Assembly: GCF_037081775.1 (NCBI RefSeq)
Contig: NZ_JBAMHQ010000001.1
Location: 1,116,001-1,180,000 of the forward strand
Length of the DNA: 64,000 nucleotides
DNA from: Haladaptatus sp. ZSTT2
Lineage (GTDB): Archaea > Halobacteriota > Halobacteria > Halobacteriales > Halococcaceae
Direction of reading: 5' to 3'
In this document: piece by piece, positions 1 to 8,445 of the stretch
Layout of the letters: each line of letters starts with the position of its first letter
Position numbering within the stretch: position 1 is the first letter of the stretch
Program-made: the position numbers and the translations under genes
Notes under the pieces: model-generated
What the model saw: the letters and a program-made list of their open reading frames with translations, nothing else
What the model was told of the DNA's origin: nothing
Databases searched by the model: none

Positions 1-729
1 CGGGTCGGTGACCTCTAACTCCTCGCCGTCGGTGACACCATCCCCGTCAGTGTCGGGGTTGAGCGGGTCCGTTCCGCGCTGGAGTTCGATGCCGTCGCGG
101 GCACCGTCGTCGTCTGAATCGTCTTTGTTGGCGATGGTCTGGTACTGCGTGACCTCCTCGCCGTCAGTGAGGCCGTCTTGGTCCGTGTCAGAGGCGGTGT
201 AGTCGAGCCCGAGCGTGACCTCTTTTTCGTTGGTCAGGCCGTCGTCGTCCTCATCGCCACCTCTCTGCATCACGTAAATCGAGATGGATTTGCTGTCGAT
301 GAGTTTGCGATCGAACGACTGGATGTTGTAGAGGTCGATTTTCAGGTCGTACGGCCCCGTCTTCTGGCCATTGAGGTTCGCCACCGACAGCGACACGCTT
401 CCCGCAGCGTTCTGTGTTGATTTGTCTTTGCAGGCGAGTTCGGTCGTCGTGCCGTTGGTAGATTCGACTTGTGACAGACAGACTCGATAGCTCTGGATGT
501 CCTGGCTCGGTGTAAAGGTCACGTTAATCGTCTGTGCATCCGCTTGCCAGACGTACGTCGTGCCGTTTTTCGTTTCGACGATTCCCGCGCCAGTGTGCGT
601 TACGTCCGTGATGCCAGCGGCAGCGTCTTGTTGGTTGGTCGTGGCAACCGCACTCCCGGCAACGCTAGAGAACAGAACAGCACAGGCCACAAAAAGCAGC
701 ACTACGTATCGCACTGACTCAGTTTTCAT
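1..729 (-). CDS. Secreted protein with acidic calcium-binding-type repeats (partial)
   Basis: The reading frame opens at ATG 729 and runs off the left edge, so only the first 243 residues are seen. Residues 1-28 form a signal peptide (KTESVRYVVLLFVACAVL core, then small residues). Residues 30-150 look like a beta-rich extracellular domain with NGTT sequons. From about residue 165 come Asp-rich repeats of the thrombospondin type-3 class, for example DTDQDGLTDGEE and DTDGDGVTDGEE, which bind calcium in known families. I infer an exported surface protein. A weak promoter-like element lies about 200 bases upstream (921-941). Function unknown; the C-terminus, which may hold an anchor, lies outside the window. 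Confidence 0.75.
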   Translation of the reverse strand, partial: MKTESVRYVVLLFVACAVLFSSVAGSAVATTNQQDAAAGITDVTHTGAGIVETKNGTTYVWQADAQTINVTFTPSQDIQSYRVCLSQVESTNGTTTELACKDKSTQNAAGSVSLSVANLNGQKTGPYDLKIDLYNIQSFDRKLIDSKSISIYVMQRGGDEDDDGLTNEKEVTLGLDYTASDTDQDGLTDGEEVTQYQTIANKDDSDDDGARDGIELQRGTDPLNPDTDGDGVTDGEELEVTDP

Positions 730-1099
730 ACCCGGGCTGCCCTCCAGCGAAACAGCCTGCCCGCAGGCCGTCTCGACGCGGCGTCACCAACGAAAACCCG
801 GCGCTCTTGGCGAACGTCAGACCCGTTCCAGAGTGCCGTGAATAGTGGTTCATTGTGTTTGTAATCTCGTCCACGCAACGGTGATTTTTGGCCCCTAAAT
901 GTACCGTCCCCACGGCGGAACCGTTTATTACTGGTTCAAAGGTGGTGAGAGGTTAATATATTTCGTCTGGAAGCCCCAACCGTCACAGATTACAGATGGT
1001 CTGTTTCTCGTATTAGTCTTTTGGAAAATATAAGGAAACACGAATGTAATGATTAGTAGATATGAAAACGAAGAAAGTCGGCGCGAAAACAGAGAGCAG
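730..1099. other. AT-rich intergenic region
   Basis: No convincing gene is seen. The stretch 945-1075 is clearly more AT-rich than its surroundings. Positions 921-941 read, on the minus strand, CTTTGAACCAGTAATAA followed by ACGG, which resembles the YTTA-N8-ATAATAA element described elsewhere but has a different spacer, so I do not count it as an instance. It could still be the promoter of the secreted protein starting at 729, with a long leader. Confidence 0.4.
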
Positions 1100-1735
1100 T
1101 TACGCGATTCGGGCCATAACCGCCTGCCCCGCCGCACTCAGGGCGAACGCGGCAACGACGAGGACAACTATCGCAAACTGAGGAATAATCGAAGCCGGAA
1201 TGAGGCCTGCAGAGGAGGCGAGCAGCGTGAGCGTGCTCAGCCCTGAGAGGCCGAGGTAGTAATCACTCCACTCGAACTCGTAGTCACCGAACGGTGCGGC
1301 GGACGACGTCGTTTCGACCGGGGCGGTGTCTGCCTCGGCTTCGGCTGCGAGCTGGGGGATGTCAATGTACTCACAGAGGTCTGCGACGTGGGGCGTCGTC
1401 TCGATGAGGCCGCGACTCTGGTTGTAGTTGATGACGCCGTCGTCGTCGAGCTTTGGGAGGTGGGTCTGGTAGAGGGCGATGTAGACGCGCTGGCGCTCGT
1501 CAGAGTGGAGTTGTTCGACCGTGGTGTCGTTTTCCCATGCTGCGACCTGCTCTGCCACGTCTCGCATCTCGACGGTGCCCGTCTGCTCGTTCAGGTACGC
1601 AAGGGCCATCCGTCGACGTTCGTTCTGGAGGAGGTGGAACGTGTTGTCTTTCGAGAGGGGAGCAACGGTCTCTGTGGGGTCGCCGCCGAATTCCGGAGAG
1701 AGAGCGGCGTCAGAGTTCTGGGGTTGGGTGCTCAT
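1100..1735 (-). CDS. Winged-helix (DUF7344-like) membrane-anchored regulator
   Basis: A 211-residue protein. Residues 28-120 resemble the haloarchaeal DUF7344/ArsR-like winged helix: LLQNERRRMALAYL, then a region ending HLPKLDDDGVINYNQSRGLIE, a typical recognition-helix and wing pattern. Two hydrophobic segments lie near the C-terminus (about 162-182 and 186-207). Haloarchaea have many such HTH proteins with C-terminal membrane segments, probably membrane-tethered regulators; the ligand is unknown. A TATA-like TTTATCTT (minus strand, near 1762-1770) sits about 27 bases upstream of ATG 1735, consistent with a leaderless transcript. Its position at the edge of the polysaccharide locus makes it a candidate local regulator, by inference only. 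Confidence 0.7.
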   Translation of the reverse strand: MSTQPQNSDAALSPEFGGDPTETVAPLSKDNTFHLLQNERRRMALAYLNEQTGTVEMRDVAEQVAAWENDTTVEQLHSDERQRVYIALYQTHLPKLDDDGVINYNQSRGLIETTPHVADLCEYIDIPQLAAEAEADTAPVETTSSAAPFGDYEFEWSDYYLGLSGLSTLTLLASSAGLIPASIIPQFAIVVLVVAAFALSAAGQAVMARIA

Positions 1736-1957
1736 GGTTACTCCACTCTATCAGCGGTTCCAAGATAAAGGGGGTCGGTGTTTGCAGTAGGTTACGTCGT
1801 GTTTCAAGCGTTTAATTCGGTTGTAAAACCGTTGTTAAGCGTTCAAAACCCCAGAATTCGACATTGCCTGTTTTTAACCGGCAAATATTGCATTTATCGT
1901 GCGCAGGGATGGCTTACGGAGGGGCAAAGCCGCGGCATCCTCTCACACGGTCAGCGA
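1736..1957. other. Intergenic region upstream of polysaccharide operon
   Basis: No gene is recognised. The left end holds the promoter of the winged-helix gene. The middle (1810-1900) is AT-rich with short inverted segments, such as TGCC and GGCA flanking a T-run near 1866-1882. The right end leads into the promoter element at 1958-1978. Confidence 0.35.
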
Positions 1958-1978
1958 CTTAGCTGCCGTATAATAAGG
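1958..1978 (+). promoter_or_regulatory. YTTA-N8-ATAATAA promoter element
   Basis: CTTA, eight bases, then ATAATAA and GG. This is one of ten copies in the window with the same 8-base spacer. It is the only copy without an ATG 25-30 bases downstream: the first coding ATG is at 2048, so a leader of about 45 bases is implied. Confidence 0.65.
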
Positions 1979-2047
1979 AGGTTAGCCAGTTGAGCGAAGT
2001 ACAGAGCCCGATTGCTGGGGACAACCCGGCACGGGAGATCGAGAACC

Positions 2048-2155
2048 ATGAAAGCAAAACAAAAACTCCTGGCCATTGTCGGTGTGGTCGGAATCGTACT
2101 CGCGATGAAACGCCTCAGCTCGTCCGAAGAGCCAACCACGGAGGCCGCAGCATGA
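2048..2155 (+). CDS. 35-residue single-span membrane microprotein
   Basis: ATG 2048 opens 35 codons ending in TGA at 2153-2155, which overlaps the ATG of the nucleotide-sugar dehydrogenase (ATGA). The peptide has a basic N-terminus (MKAKQK), a hydrophobic core of 14 residues (LLAIVGVVGIVLAM), a KR pair and an acidic Ser/Glu/Thr tail. That is a convincing topology for a one-span membrane protein with its tail outside or inside by charge rules. It would be the first gene of the polysaccharide operon and translationally coupled to the dehydrogenase. I do not recognise the family. It could instead be only a leader peptide for the downstream gene. Confidence 0.6.
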   Translation: MKAKQKLLAIVGVVGIVLAMKRLSSSEEPTTEAAA

Positions 2156-3501
2156 ACTCCACAATTGACGACCTCGAGATTCAACAGTCGGCCGCAACCC
2201 AAAGTGCGGACGTCACAGAGGGAGCGACCATCGCCGTCGTCGGTCTTGGCTACGTTGGCCTCCCGCTCGCCGTCGCGTTCGACCGCGCGGGCCACTCCGT
2301 CATCGGCTTCGACATCAGCGAGCAGAAAGTCGAAACCCTGAACGGCGGGACGGACACCACCGGTGACCTCGGTGACGCCGCCATCGCAGCGAGCGAAGTC
2401 GCGTTCACGACCGACCCAACGGCCATCAACGAAGCCGAATACGTCACGATTGCCGTGCCAACGCCAATCGACGACCTGAAAAATCCGAATTTGGACTTCG
2501 TCGAGAGCGCCGCGCGCACCGTTGGCAAGCACATGTCCACCGGCACGACCGTCGTGCTCGAATCGACCGTCTACCCCGGTGCGACCCGCGACGTCGTGAT
2601 TCCCGCCCTCGAAGACGAGTCCGGCCTGCGAAACGGCGAGGACTTCTTCGTCGGCTACTCCCCAGAGCGCGCAACCCCCGGCGACGAAGAACACGGCCTC
2701 GCGCAGGTCGTGAAAATCGTCTCCGGCCAGAACGACGCCGTCTGTGACGACCTCGCAGACCTCTACGGCACCGTCGTGGACGCAGGCATCCACAAGGCCC
2801 CGTCCATCGAGACCGCAGAGGCCGCAAAAGCCGTCGAGAACGTCCAGCGTGACATCAACATCGCACTCGTAAACGAGCTGGCGATGATCTTCGACAAGAT
2901 CGGCATCGACACCCACGCGGTGCTCGAAGCCGCCGGGACGAAGTGGAACTTCCACGACTACCGCCCCGGCCTCGTCGGCGGCCACTGCATCCCCGTTGAC
3001 CCGTTCTTCCTCGCCTACCGCGCAGAACAGGAGGGCGTCTCGCCCGACCTGACGCTCACGGGCCGCGAGGTCAACGAGCGCATGCCCGCTCACGTCGCAA
3101 ACCAGACCATCAAGGCGTTAAACGAGAGCGGCAAAGTCCTCAAAGACAGCCGCATCCTCATCCTCGGCCTCTCCTATAAGCCGGACGTCGCGGACATCCG
3201 CACCTCGAAGGTCACGGAAATTATCGGTGCCTTAGACGAGTACCAAATCGACATCGTCGGATTCGACCCACACGCAGACTCGGCGGCGATGCGCGACGCC
3301 TTCGGCATCGACATCCAGGACGAACTCGACTTCACCGACATCGACGGTGTCCTCCTCACGACCGGTCACACGGCGTTCAAGGACATCGACCTCGGTGACA
3401 TGGTCGGCCAGATGACCGGCACCCCCGTGGTCGTGGACGTGGACAACTTCTTCGACCCAGCGGATGCGGCTGACAAGGAGTTCACCTTCCGGAGGGTCTG
3501 A
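2152..3501 (+). CDS. Nucleotide-sugar dehydrogenase (UDP-glucose/UDP-ManNAc type)
   Basis: A 449-residue protein, normal length for the UDP-glucose/GDP-mannose dehydrogenase family, which oxidises UDP-sugars to UDP-uronates with two NAD+. The Rossmann motif VVGLGYVGLPLA lies near residues 27-38, and the catalytic-Cys region GLVGGHCIPVDPFF near 275-288. The C-terminal UDP-binding domain has LGLSYKPDVADIRTSK. I chose ATG 2152 because it overlaps the stop of the 35-codon gene and because the upstream extension is low-complexity and basic. It leads an operon of glycosyltransferases and should supply the uronate donor for a surface glycan. In haloarchaea, AglM (UDP-glucose dehydrogenase) belongs to this family; WecC-type specificity is equally possible. 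Confidence 0.92.
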   Translation: MNSTIDDLEIQQSAATQSADVTEGATIAVVGLGYVGLPLAVAFDRAGHSVIGFDISEQKVETLNGGTDTTGDLGDAAIAASEVAFTTDPTAINEAEYVTIAVPTPIDDLKNPNLDFVESAARTVGKHMSTGTTVVLESTVYPGATRDVVIPALEDESGLRNGEDFFVGYSPERATPGDEEHGLAQVVKIVSGQNDAVCDDLADLYGTVVDAGIHKAPSIETAEAAKAVENVQRDINIALVNELAMIFDKIGIDTHAVLEAAGTKWNFHDYRPGLVGGHCIPVDPFFLAYRAEQEGVSPDLTLTGREVNERMPAHVANQTIKALNESGKVLKDSRILILGLSYKPDVADIRTSKVTEIIGALDEYQIDIVGFDPHADSAAMRDAFGIDIQDELDFTDIDGVLLTTGHTAFKDIDLGDMVGQMTGTPVVVDVDNFFDPADAADKEFTFRRV

Positions 3502-3503
3502 GC

Positions 3504-4508
3504 ATGTATCGGGGGCACACGGTCGGCGTTGTCGTGCCAGCGTACAATGAGGAAGGCTTCGTCGGTGACGTCATCGACGAGATTCCAGCGTACGTTGACC
3601 GCATCTACGCTGTCGATGACGCCTCCAGCGACGGAACCTGGACGGAGATTCGTGAGGCAGCAGCCCGCCTGAACCGCGCCGAAGCAGATACGGCGCGCGT
3701 CGCGGACGGCGGCCTCGCGTTCGACCGTCGTGTCGTCCCGATACAACACGAGATCAATCGGGGAGCCGGTGGCGCCCTCAAGACGGGCTACCGCCGCGCA
3801 CTGGAAGACGGCGTTGACGTGACCTCCACGTTGGACGCCGACGGCCAGATGGACCCCGACCGACTCACCGACCTTCTCGATCCCATCGTTGCCGGAGAGG
3901 CAGACTATACGAAAGGAAACCGGCTCGCAGAGCCCGCGTTTCTGGACGCGATGCCTCGCTTCCGGCTAGTTGGAAACGTGATGCTCTCGTTTCTGACGAA
4001 AATTGCGAGTGGCTACTGGCAAATCGCCGATTCACAGAACGGCTACACCGCCATCAGCCACGACGCGTTAGAAGCCGTTGACATTCCGAGCCTCTACGAA
4101 TACTACGGCTACTGCAACGAGCTTCTGGTGCGACTCAACATCCACGACATGCGGGTCGCTGACGTGGCGATGCCCGCAGAGTACGGCGACGAGGAGAGTT
4201 CCATCGACTACACCAGCTACATCCCAAAGGTATCTGGCATGTTGTTCCGGAACTTCCTCTCCCGGCTCAAAAAGAAGTACCTCGTGACAGGATTCCACCC
4301 GCTTGCGCTGTTTTACCTCGCGGGTCTCGGAACCCTCGGCCTCACGGGTATCTTCCTGCTCGCCACCCTCGTGACCCTGTTCACCGCAGGGTCTGCGCTC
4401 GTGGCGTTTGCCACGACCATCGTGACGGGGGTGTTCGCAACGCTGTTCATCCTGCTTGCGATTAGCTTCGACCACGCCGCAAACGAGCACCTGGAGGTGC
4501 CCGCCTGA
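3504..4508 (+). CDS. GT2 glycosyltransferase, dolichyl-phosphate sugar synthase type
   Basis: A 334-residue protein starting 2 bases after the dehydrogenase stop. The N-terminal GT-A domain shows VVVPAYNEE (residues 9-17), DDASSDGTW and the DADGQMDPD metal-binding motif near 112-120. Two hydrophobic segments at about 265-285 and 293-318 place it in the membrane. This layout matches dolichyl-phosphate-mannose/glucose synthase-like enzymes, which move a sugar from a nucleotide donor to a lipid phosphate at the cytoplasmic face. Its TGA overlaps the next ATG (TGATG). The exact sugar cannot be told from sequence. Confidence 0.85.
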   Translation: MYRGHTVGVVVPAYNEEGFVGDVIDEIPAYVDRIYAVDDASSDGTWTEIREAAARLNRAEADTARVADGGLAFDRRVVPIQHEINRGAGGALKTGYRRALEDGVDVTSTLDADGQMDPDRLTDLLDPIVAGEADYTKGNRLAEPAFLDAMPRFRLVGNVMLSFLTKIASGYWQIADSQNGYTAISHDALEAVDIPSLYEYYGYCNELLVRLNIHDMRVADVAMPAEYGDEESSIDYTSYIPKVSGMLFRNFLSRLKKKYLVTGFHPLALFYLAGLGTLGLTGIFLLATLVTLFTAGSALVAFATTIVTGVFATLFILLAISFDHAANEHLEVPA

Positions 4509-5527
4509 TGCGGGTGATGGTCACCATCCAACACCCGGCCCACGTCCACTTCTTCCGCCACGCAATCGCGGAGTTGGAGGACGAAGGCCACGAAGTCCAC
4601 GTGTTTGCCCGCGACAAGGAGATGGCCCTCGACTTGCTCGACCGTTTCGACATTGAGCACGAGGTGCTCGCCGGAACAGGCAGCGGCCTCTCCCAGCTCG
4701 CCCGCGTGCAAGCCGTCTACGAGGCGCGTTTGCTCAAACGAGCCCGCGACATCGAGCCGGACGTCATCACCGCAATCGGCGGGGTGGCGGCGGCCCACGT
4801 CTCGCGGCTCGTCGGTGCGAAAAGTCTCGTGTTCTACGATACGGAACACGCGACCATCATCAAGGGGCTTGCCTACCCGTTCGCCCACCGCATCGCAACC
4901 CCCGACTGCTACCGCGACACGATTGGCCCCCACCAGCGACGCTACCCGAGCTATCACGAACTCGCCTACCTCCACCCCGACCGCTTCGAGGTGGACGAGT
5001 CGAAAGTGCCCGAAGTTGCGGAGACAGATGACAAACTGGTCGTCCTCCGGCTCATCGAGTGGGGCGCGTCTCACGACGTGGGCAAAGGTGGCTTCGACGA
5101 CGTCGAAGAAGTCGTCTCGCGGCTCGAAGCCACGGGCGCAGAGGTCGTCATCACCGCAGAGGGCGACTTCCCGGACTCGCTGGCCGCAAAGCAGATTTCG
5201 GTGGCCCCCCACGAAATCCACCACCTGCTCGGCGCAGCCGACTTGTTCATCGGCGAGGGCGCGACGATGGCCGCCGAAAGTGCGGTGCTCGGCACACCCG
5301 CCGTTTACGTAAACTCCCTCACCATGGGCTACACAGACGAATTAGACGAGGAATACGGCCTCCTGTTCAACTGCAACGGCGAGAATCGCCACGAAAAGGC
5401 GCTCGAAACGGCCGTCTCGCTCCTCGAAGGCGACACCGACTGGGCGGCAAAACGCGAGACGCTGCTCGCAGACAAGGTCGATACGACCGATGTCATCCGC
5501 GAGCAGTTACGGGAGGTGACCGCATGA
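4508..5527 (+). CDS. DUF354 family protein (GT-B-like)
   Basis: A 339-residue protein with the DUF354 signature: N-terminal MVTIQHPAHVHFFRHAI, then an FYDTEHAT region near residue 112 and a C-terminal GEGATMAAESAVLGTPAVY motif (about 252-270). That last motif resembles the donor-binding site of UDP-GlcNAc 2-epimerases and GT-B transferases. DUF354 proteins are common in archaeal surface-glycan loci, but their reaction is not settled. It overlaps both neighbours by 1-4 bases, so it is translated as part of the operon. Confidence 0.8.
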   Translation: MRVMVTIQHPAHVHFFRHAIAELEDEGHEVHVFARDKEMALDLLDRFDIEHEVLAGTGSGLSQLARVQAVYEARLLKRARDIEPDVITAIGGVAAAHVSRLVGAKSLVFYDTEHATIIKGLAYPFAHRIATPDCYRDTIGPHQRRYPSYHELAYLHPDRFEVDESKVPEVAETDDKLVVLRLIEWGASHDVGKGGFDDVEEVVSRLEATGAEVVITAEGDFPDSLAAKQISVAPHEIHHLLGAADLFIGEGATMAAESAVLGTPAVYVNSLTMGYTDELDEEYGLLFNCNGENRHEKALETAVSLLEGDTDWAAKRETLLADKVDTTDVIREQLREVTA

Positions 5528-6453
5528 AGGCCCTCCAACTCGTCACGACCCCGCGCCCGTTTTTCGACCAGCAAGTCGCGGGCTTAGAATCCCGGGGCGT
5601 TTCTGCCCCGGTTCGCACGATGCCCCGTCCCGAAGACGGGGGTCGCGGTCCCCGAGAACTGCTTGAATACGTCCCCGACGTGCTCTCAGCCTCCCTCGGC
5701 GGTGCGGACGTGGTGCACGCGAACTTCGGCCTCACCGCCCCGTTCGCACTCGCTCAGCCGCGTCGCCCCGTCGTGATGACGTTCTGGGGCACCGACCTCA
5801 TGGGGCCAACGTGGCTCCAGAAACTCTCAGAGCAGTGTGCCCGCTACGCCGACGCGGTGGTCGTTCCCTCGAAGACGCTCTCCGAGCGCCTTGATGTCGA
5901 GCACACCGTGATTCCCTTTGGCGTCGATACTGACCTATTCCGGCCAATCGACCGTGCCGAAGCGCGCGAGCACCTCGGCTGGGACGCAGACGAAACCGTG
6001 GTGCTGTTTCCGTACGACACCGACCGCGACGTGAAAGACTACCCGCGAGCGAAGCGCGTGGTCGACGCCGCGAACGGTGACATCACCCTCAAACCGATTT
6101 CAGGAGTTGACTACGACGAGATGCCGTACTATTTCAACGCAAGCGACCTCGTGCTCGTCACCTCGAAACGCGAGAGCGGGCCGATGGTCGTGAAAGAAGC
6201 CGCGGCGTGTAACGTGCCCGTGGTCTCGACCGACGTGGGATTCGCCCGCGACGTGCTCGAACCGGTGGCGAACAGCGTTGTCGGCCGAACTGACGACGAA
6301 CTCACCGCTGGCATAGAGGCGGTTTCAGGCGCTGAGACGCGCTCTGATGGCCGCGACACCATCGACTGTCTCAGCATCGACGAGATGACCGACCGACTGC
6401 TCTCGGTGTATCACGACGTGACCTGCCCGATGGCGGAGGTGTGCCATGGGTAG
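5524..6453 (+). CDS. GT4-family glycosyltransferase
   Basis: A 309-residue GT-B protein. ATG 5524 overlaps the previous TGA. N-terminal features include DVVHANFGLTAPFAL and VMTFWGTDLMG. The C-terminal donor-binding half has SDLVLVTSKRESGPMVVKEA, the E-X7-E type signature of retaining GT4 enzymes, followed by ACNVPVVSTDVGFARDVL. It is shorter than many GT4 enzymes (about 350-400 residues) but both halves are present. Acceptor and donor are unknown; the operon implies glycan assembly on a lipid carrier. Confidence 0.85.
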   Translation: MKALQLVTTPRPFFDQQVAGLESRGVSAPVRTMPRPEDGGRGPRELLEYVPDVLSASLGGADVVHANFGLTAPFALAQPRRPVVMTFWGTDLMGPTWLQKLSEQCARYADAVVVPSKTLSERLDVEHTVIPFGVDTDLFRPIDRAEAREHLGWDADETVVLFPYDTDRDVKDYPRAKRVVDAANGDITLKPISGVDYDEMPYYFNASDLVLVTSKRESGPMVVKEAAACNVPVVSTDVGFARDVLEPVANSVVGRTDDELTAGIEAVSGAETRSDGRDTIDCLSIDEMTDRLLSVYHDVTCPMAEVCHG

Positions 6454-8431
6454 ACTCAAGCGAATGTTGGCCTACCGCCACTTCGACAGGGACGCCGCCA
6501 TCCTCGGCTTGCTGCTGGCGATTGCGCTGTTCCCGCTGCGCTTTTTCGCCTCCCAGATTTATATCAAGACGATTCCGCTCGTCCTCGGGACGGCGTGTAT
6601 CCTCTACCTACTGACGCTGCGCTTCGAAGGCGGCGACACGGCGGGCCACCCGACGTTACCGGTTGGCCTGTCACGCATCCTCCCGAGTATTGTCTTCACC
6701 GGCATCGCGGGACTCATCATGATTGCCTCGCTCGGCGGCGGACGCGTCTCGGTGTTCTTCGACGTGTCGAGCATCATCGGCGTGCTCATCCTGTTTCAGA
6801 TACTGTTCGCGCCGGACGAAGACATTCGGCCACGGTGGGTGCTCGCCCAAATCGTTGCGTTCGCCGTCGTCCTCCGGCTCTCGGCGCTGTTCACCTCGCC
6901 GGGCTACATCGGCATCGACATCTGGACGCACATGGAGCAGCTCGCGCGGCCGATTTACGAACAGCGCAGTCTGTCGGCGATTTCCGGTGACAAACACTAC
7001 GCTGCGCCGTTTTTCCACCTGCTCGTAGTCGGCGTCGCCATCCTGCTTGAGGTGTCGCTACGCGACGCGCTCTACCTCTCACTCGGACTGGCGATGCCGT
7101 TTGCGGTGTTGCTCATCTACTCGACGACGCGCCTGCTCGTCGCCACCCGGTGGGCGCTGTTCGCCGCCGCCATCTACGGCGTCGGTGACTACGTGCTCGA
7201 ATGGGGGATTCACCTCATTCCGACGAGCCACGGTCTCCTGATGTTCCTCGCCGTGCTCTACGCGATGGTGCGGGTGATGCAGACCGAACACGAACTCAAG
7301 GACCTCGTGTTGCTGTTGTTCTTCAGCATCGCGCTCATCCTCACCCACCAGGTGTCGTCGTTCATCATGATGGTGGTCGTTGGCTCTGCGGTGGTCGCCC
7401 AAATCATTCTGCGCCTTGACCTGTTCAAGCCCGACGCCGTCCGCCCCGATGCCGTGAGCTTCACTCCCGCGGTGAACCTCTCTGGCCTCCTCGTGTTCGA
7501 CGCTGGCTTCATCACGTTCATGTGGTCGTTCACCCCGTATCGCGGGAATTCGTTCCTTGAGACGGTGTTGAACTACCTGACGAGAACCCTCGCAGACACC
7601 GCCGGATTCCTGAATCTCGCAAGTGGGAGTGGGGCGGGAAGCTCTGCCGGCGCAGGGTCCGGCCCGACGCTCGTCGAACAAATCGCGCTCTATGTGGACA
7701 CGATTGGCTTCCTCCTCTTGCTGTTTATCGCAATCGTCGGGTGTCTCTACATCCTCCGCCGGGAGCGCTCTCGCCACTCGGTGTTCACCCTGCTCATCGC
7801 GAGCGTCATCATGCTCGTGTTCGTGCTCGGCCTGCCGATGTTCGGGATTCGTAACTTCATCCCACAGCGCTGGTTCGCGTTCCTCTACGCGCCGCTCGCG
7901 ATTATGGGCGCAATCGGCGTCCGGCACATGTCCTTTAACCTCTATCCAAAGGTCGTGGTCGCCGTCATGCTCATCTTCGTCCTCATCTTCCCGGGGATGA
8001 TGGTTATGTCGAGCCACGGGGCGATTGACAACCCGGTCTTCGACCAAGACCGTGCCCGACTCAGCTACACCGAACAGGAACTCGATGCCGTCTACACGGT
8101 TGGGGCGATGACCGGCCGTCCGGACTCAGAGGAGATTCGACCCAATGAGGTGATCTACACGGACCATCCGTACCAGACGGTGTTCTTCCGGTCTGATACC
8201 TACATGGCCGACGCGGCCGTCGTGAACGATACCGGCCCCGTCACCCATGACGTGGTGATGTATCGCGCGGCCCAGAACGAGGAAGCGACGTTCTTCCAGA
8301 ACTATCCGGAAGGCAGCAACGTGAGTGTGGCGAAAATCCGTAACATTCCACAAGACCGCCTCTGTCGCGTCGGCATGGATAACCTCTACTCGAACGGCGA
8401 CGTGGTGCTCTGTTCGAACGGGGCTATCTGA
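6446..8431 (+). CDS. Polytopic membrane protein, GT-C-like
   Basis: A 661-residue protein overlapping the previous gene by 8 bases. It has about 11-13 hydrophobic segments from residue 17 to 530, then a soluble C-terminal domain of about 130 residues outside the membrane. A loop near residues 152-165 reads GYIGIDIWTHMEQLAR, with an acidic residue and His where GT-C enzymes carry catalytic acids. The overall plan (many membrane spans plus an extracytoplasmic tail) fits a GT-C glycosyltransferase or polymerase that uses lipid-linked sugars. No canonical motif was certain, so the enzymatic role is an inference. Last gene of the 2-8.4 kb operon. Confidence 0.65.
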   Translation: MGRLKRMLAYRHFDRDAAILGLLLAIALFPLRFFASQIYIKTIPLVLGTACILYLLTLRFEGGDTAGHPTLPVGLSRILPSIVFTGIAGLIMIASLGGGRVSVFFDVSSIIGVLILFQILFAPDEDIRPRWVLAQIVAFAVVLRLSALFTSPGYIGIDIWTHMEQLARPIYEQRSLSAISGDKHYAAPFFHLLVVGVAILLEVSLRDALYLSLGLAMPFAVLLIYSTTRLLVATRWALFAAAIYGVGDYVLEWGIHLIPTSHGLLMFLAVLYAMVRVMQTEHELKDLVLLLFFSIALILTHQVSSFIMMVVVGSAVVAQIILRLDLFKPDAVRPDAVSFTPAVNLSGLLVFDAGFITFMWSFTPYRGNSFLETVLNYLTRTLADTAGFLNLASGSGAGSSAGAGSGPTLVEQIALYVDTIGFLLLLFIAIVGCLYILRRERSRHSVFTLLIASVIMLVFVLGLPMFGIRNFIPQRWFAFLYAPLAIMGAIGVRHMSFNLYPKVVVAVMLIFVLIFPGMMVMSSHGAIDNPVFDQDRARLSYTEQELDAVYTVGAMTGRPDSEEIRPNEVIYTDHPYQTVFFRSDTYMADAAVVNDTGPVTHDVVMYRAAQNEEATFFQNYPEGSNVSVAKIRNIPQDRLCRVGMDNLYSNGDVVLCSNGAI

Positions 8432-8445
8432 CCGCAGATTCGTTT

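Noticed and set aside
921-941. Eleventh promoter element ahead of the secreted protein at 729
   Set aside because: CTTT and GTAATAA are separated by 6, not 8 bases, and the gene starts 190 bases away.
1951-3093. Long minus-strand open frame of 380 codons
   Set aside because: It is antisense to the nucleotide-sugar dehydrogenase, whose motifs are intact. Long antisense frames are expected in high-GC haloarchaeal DNA.
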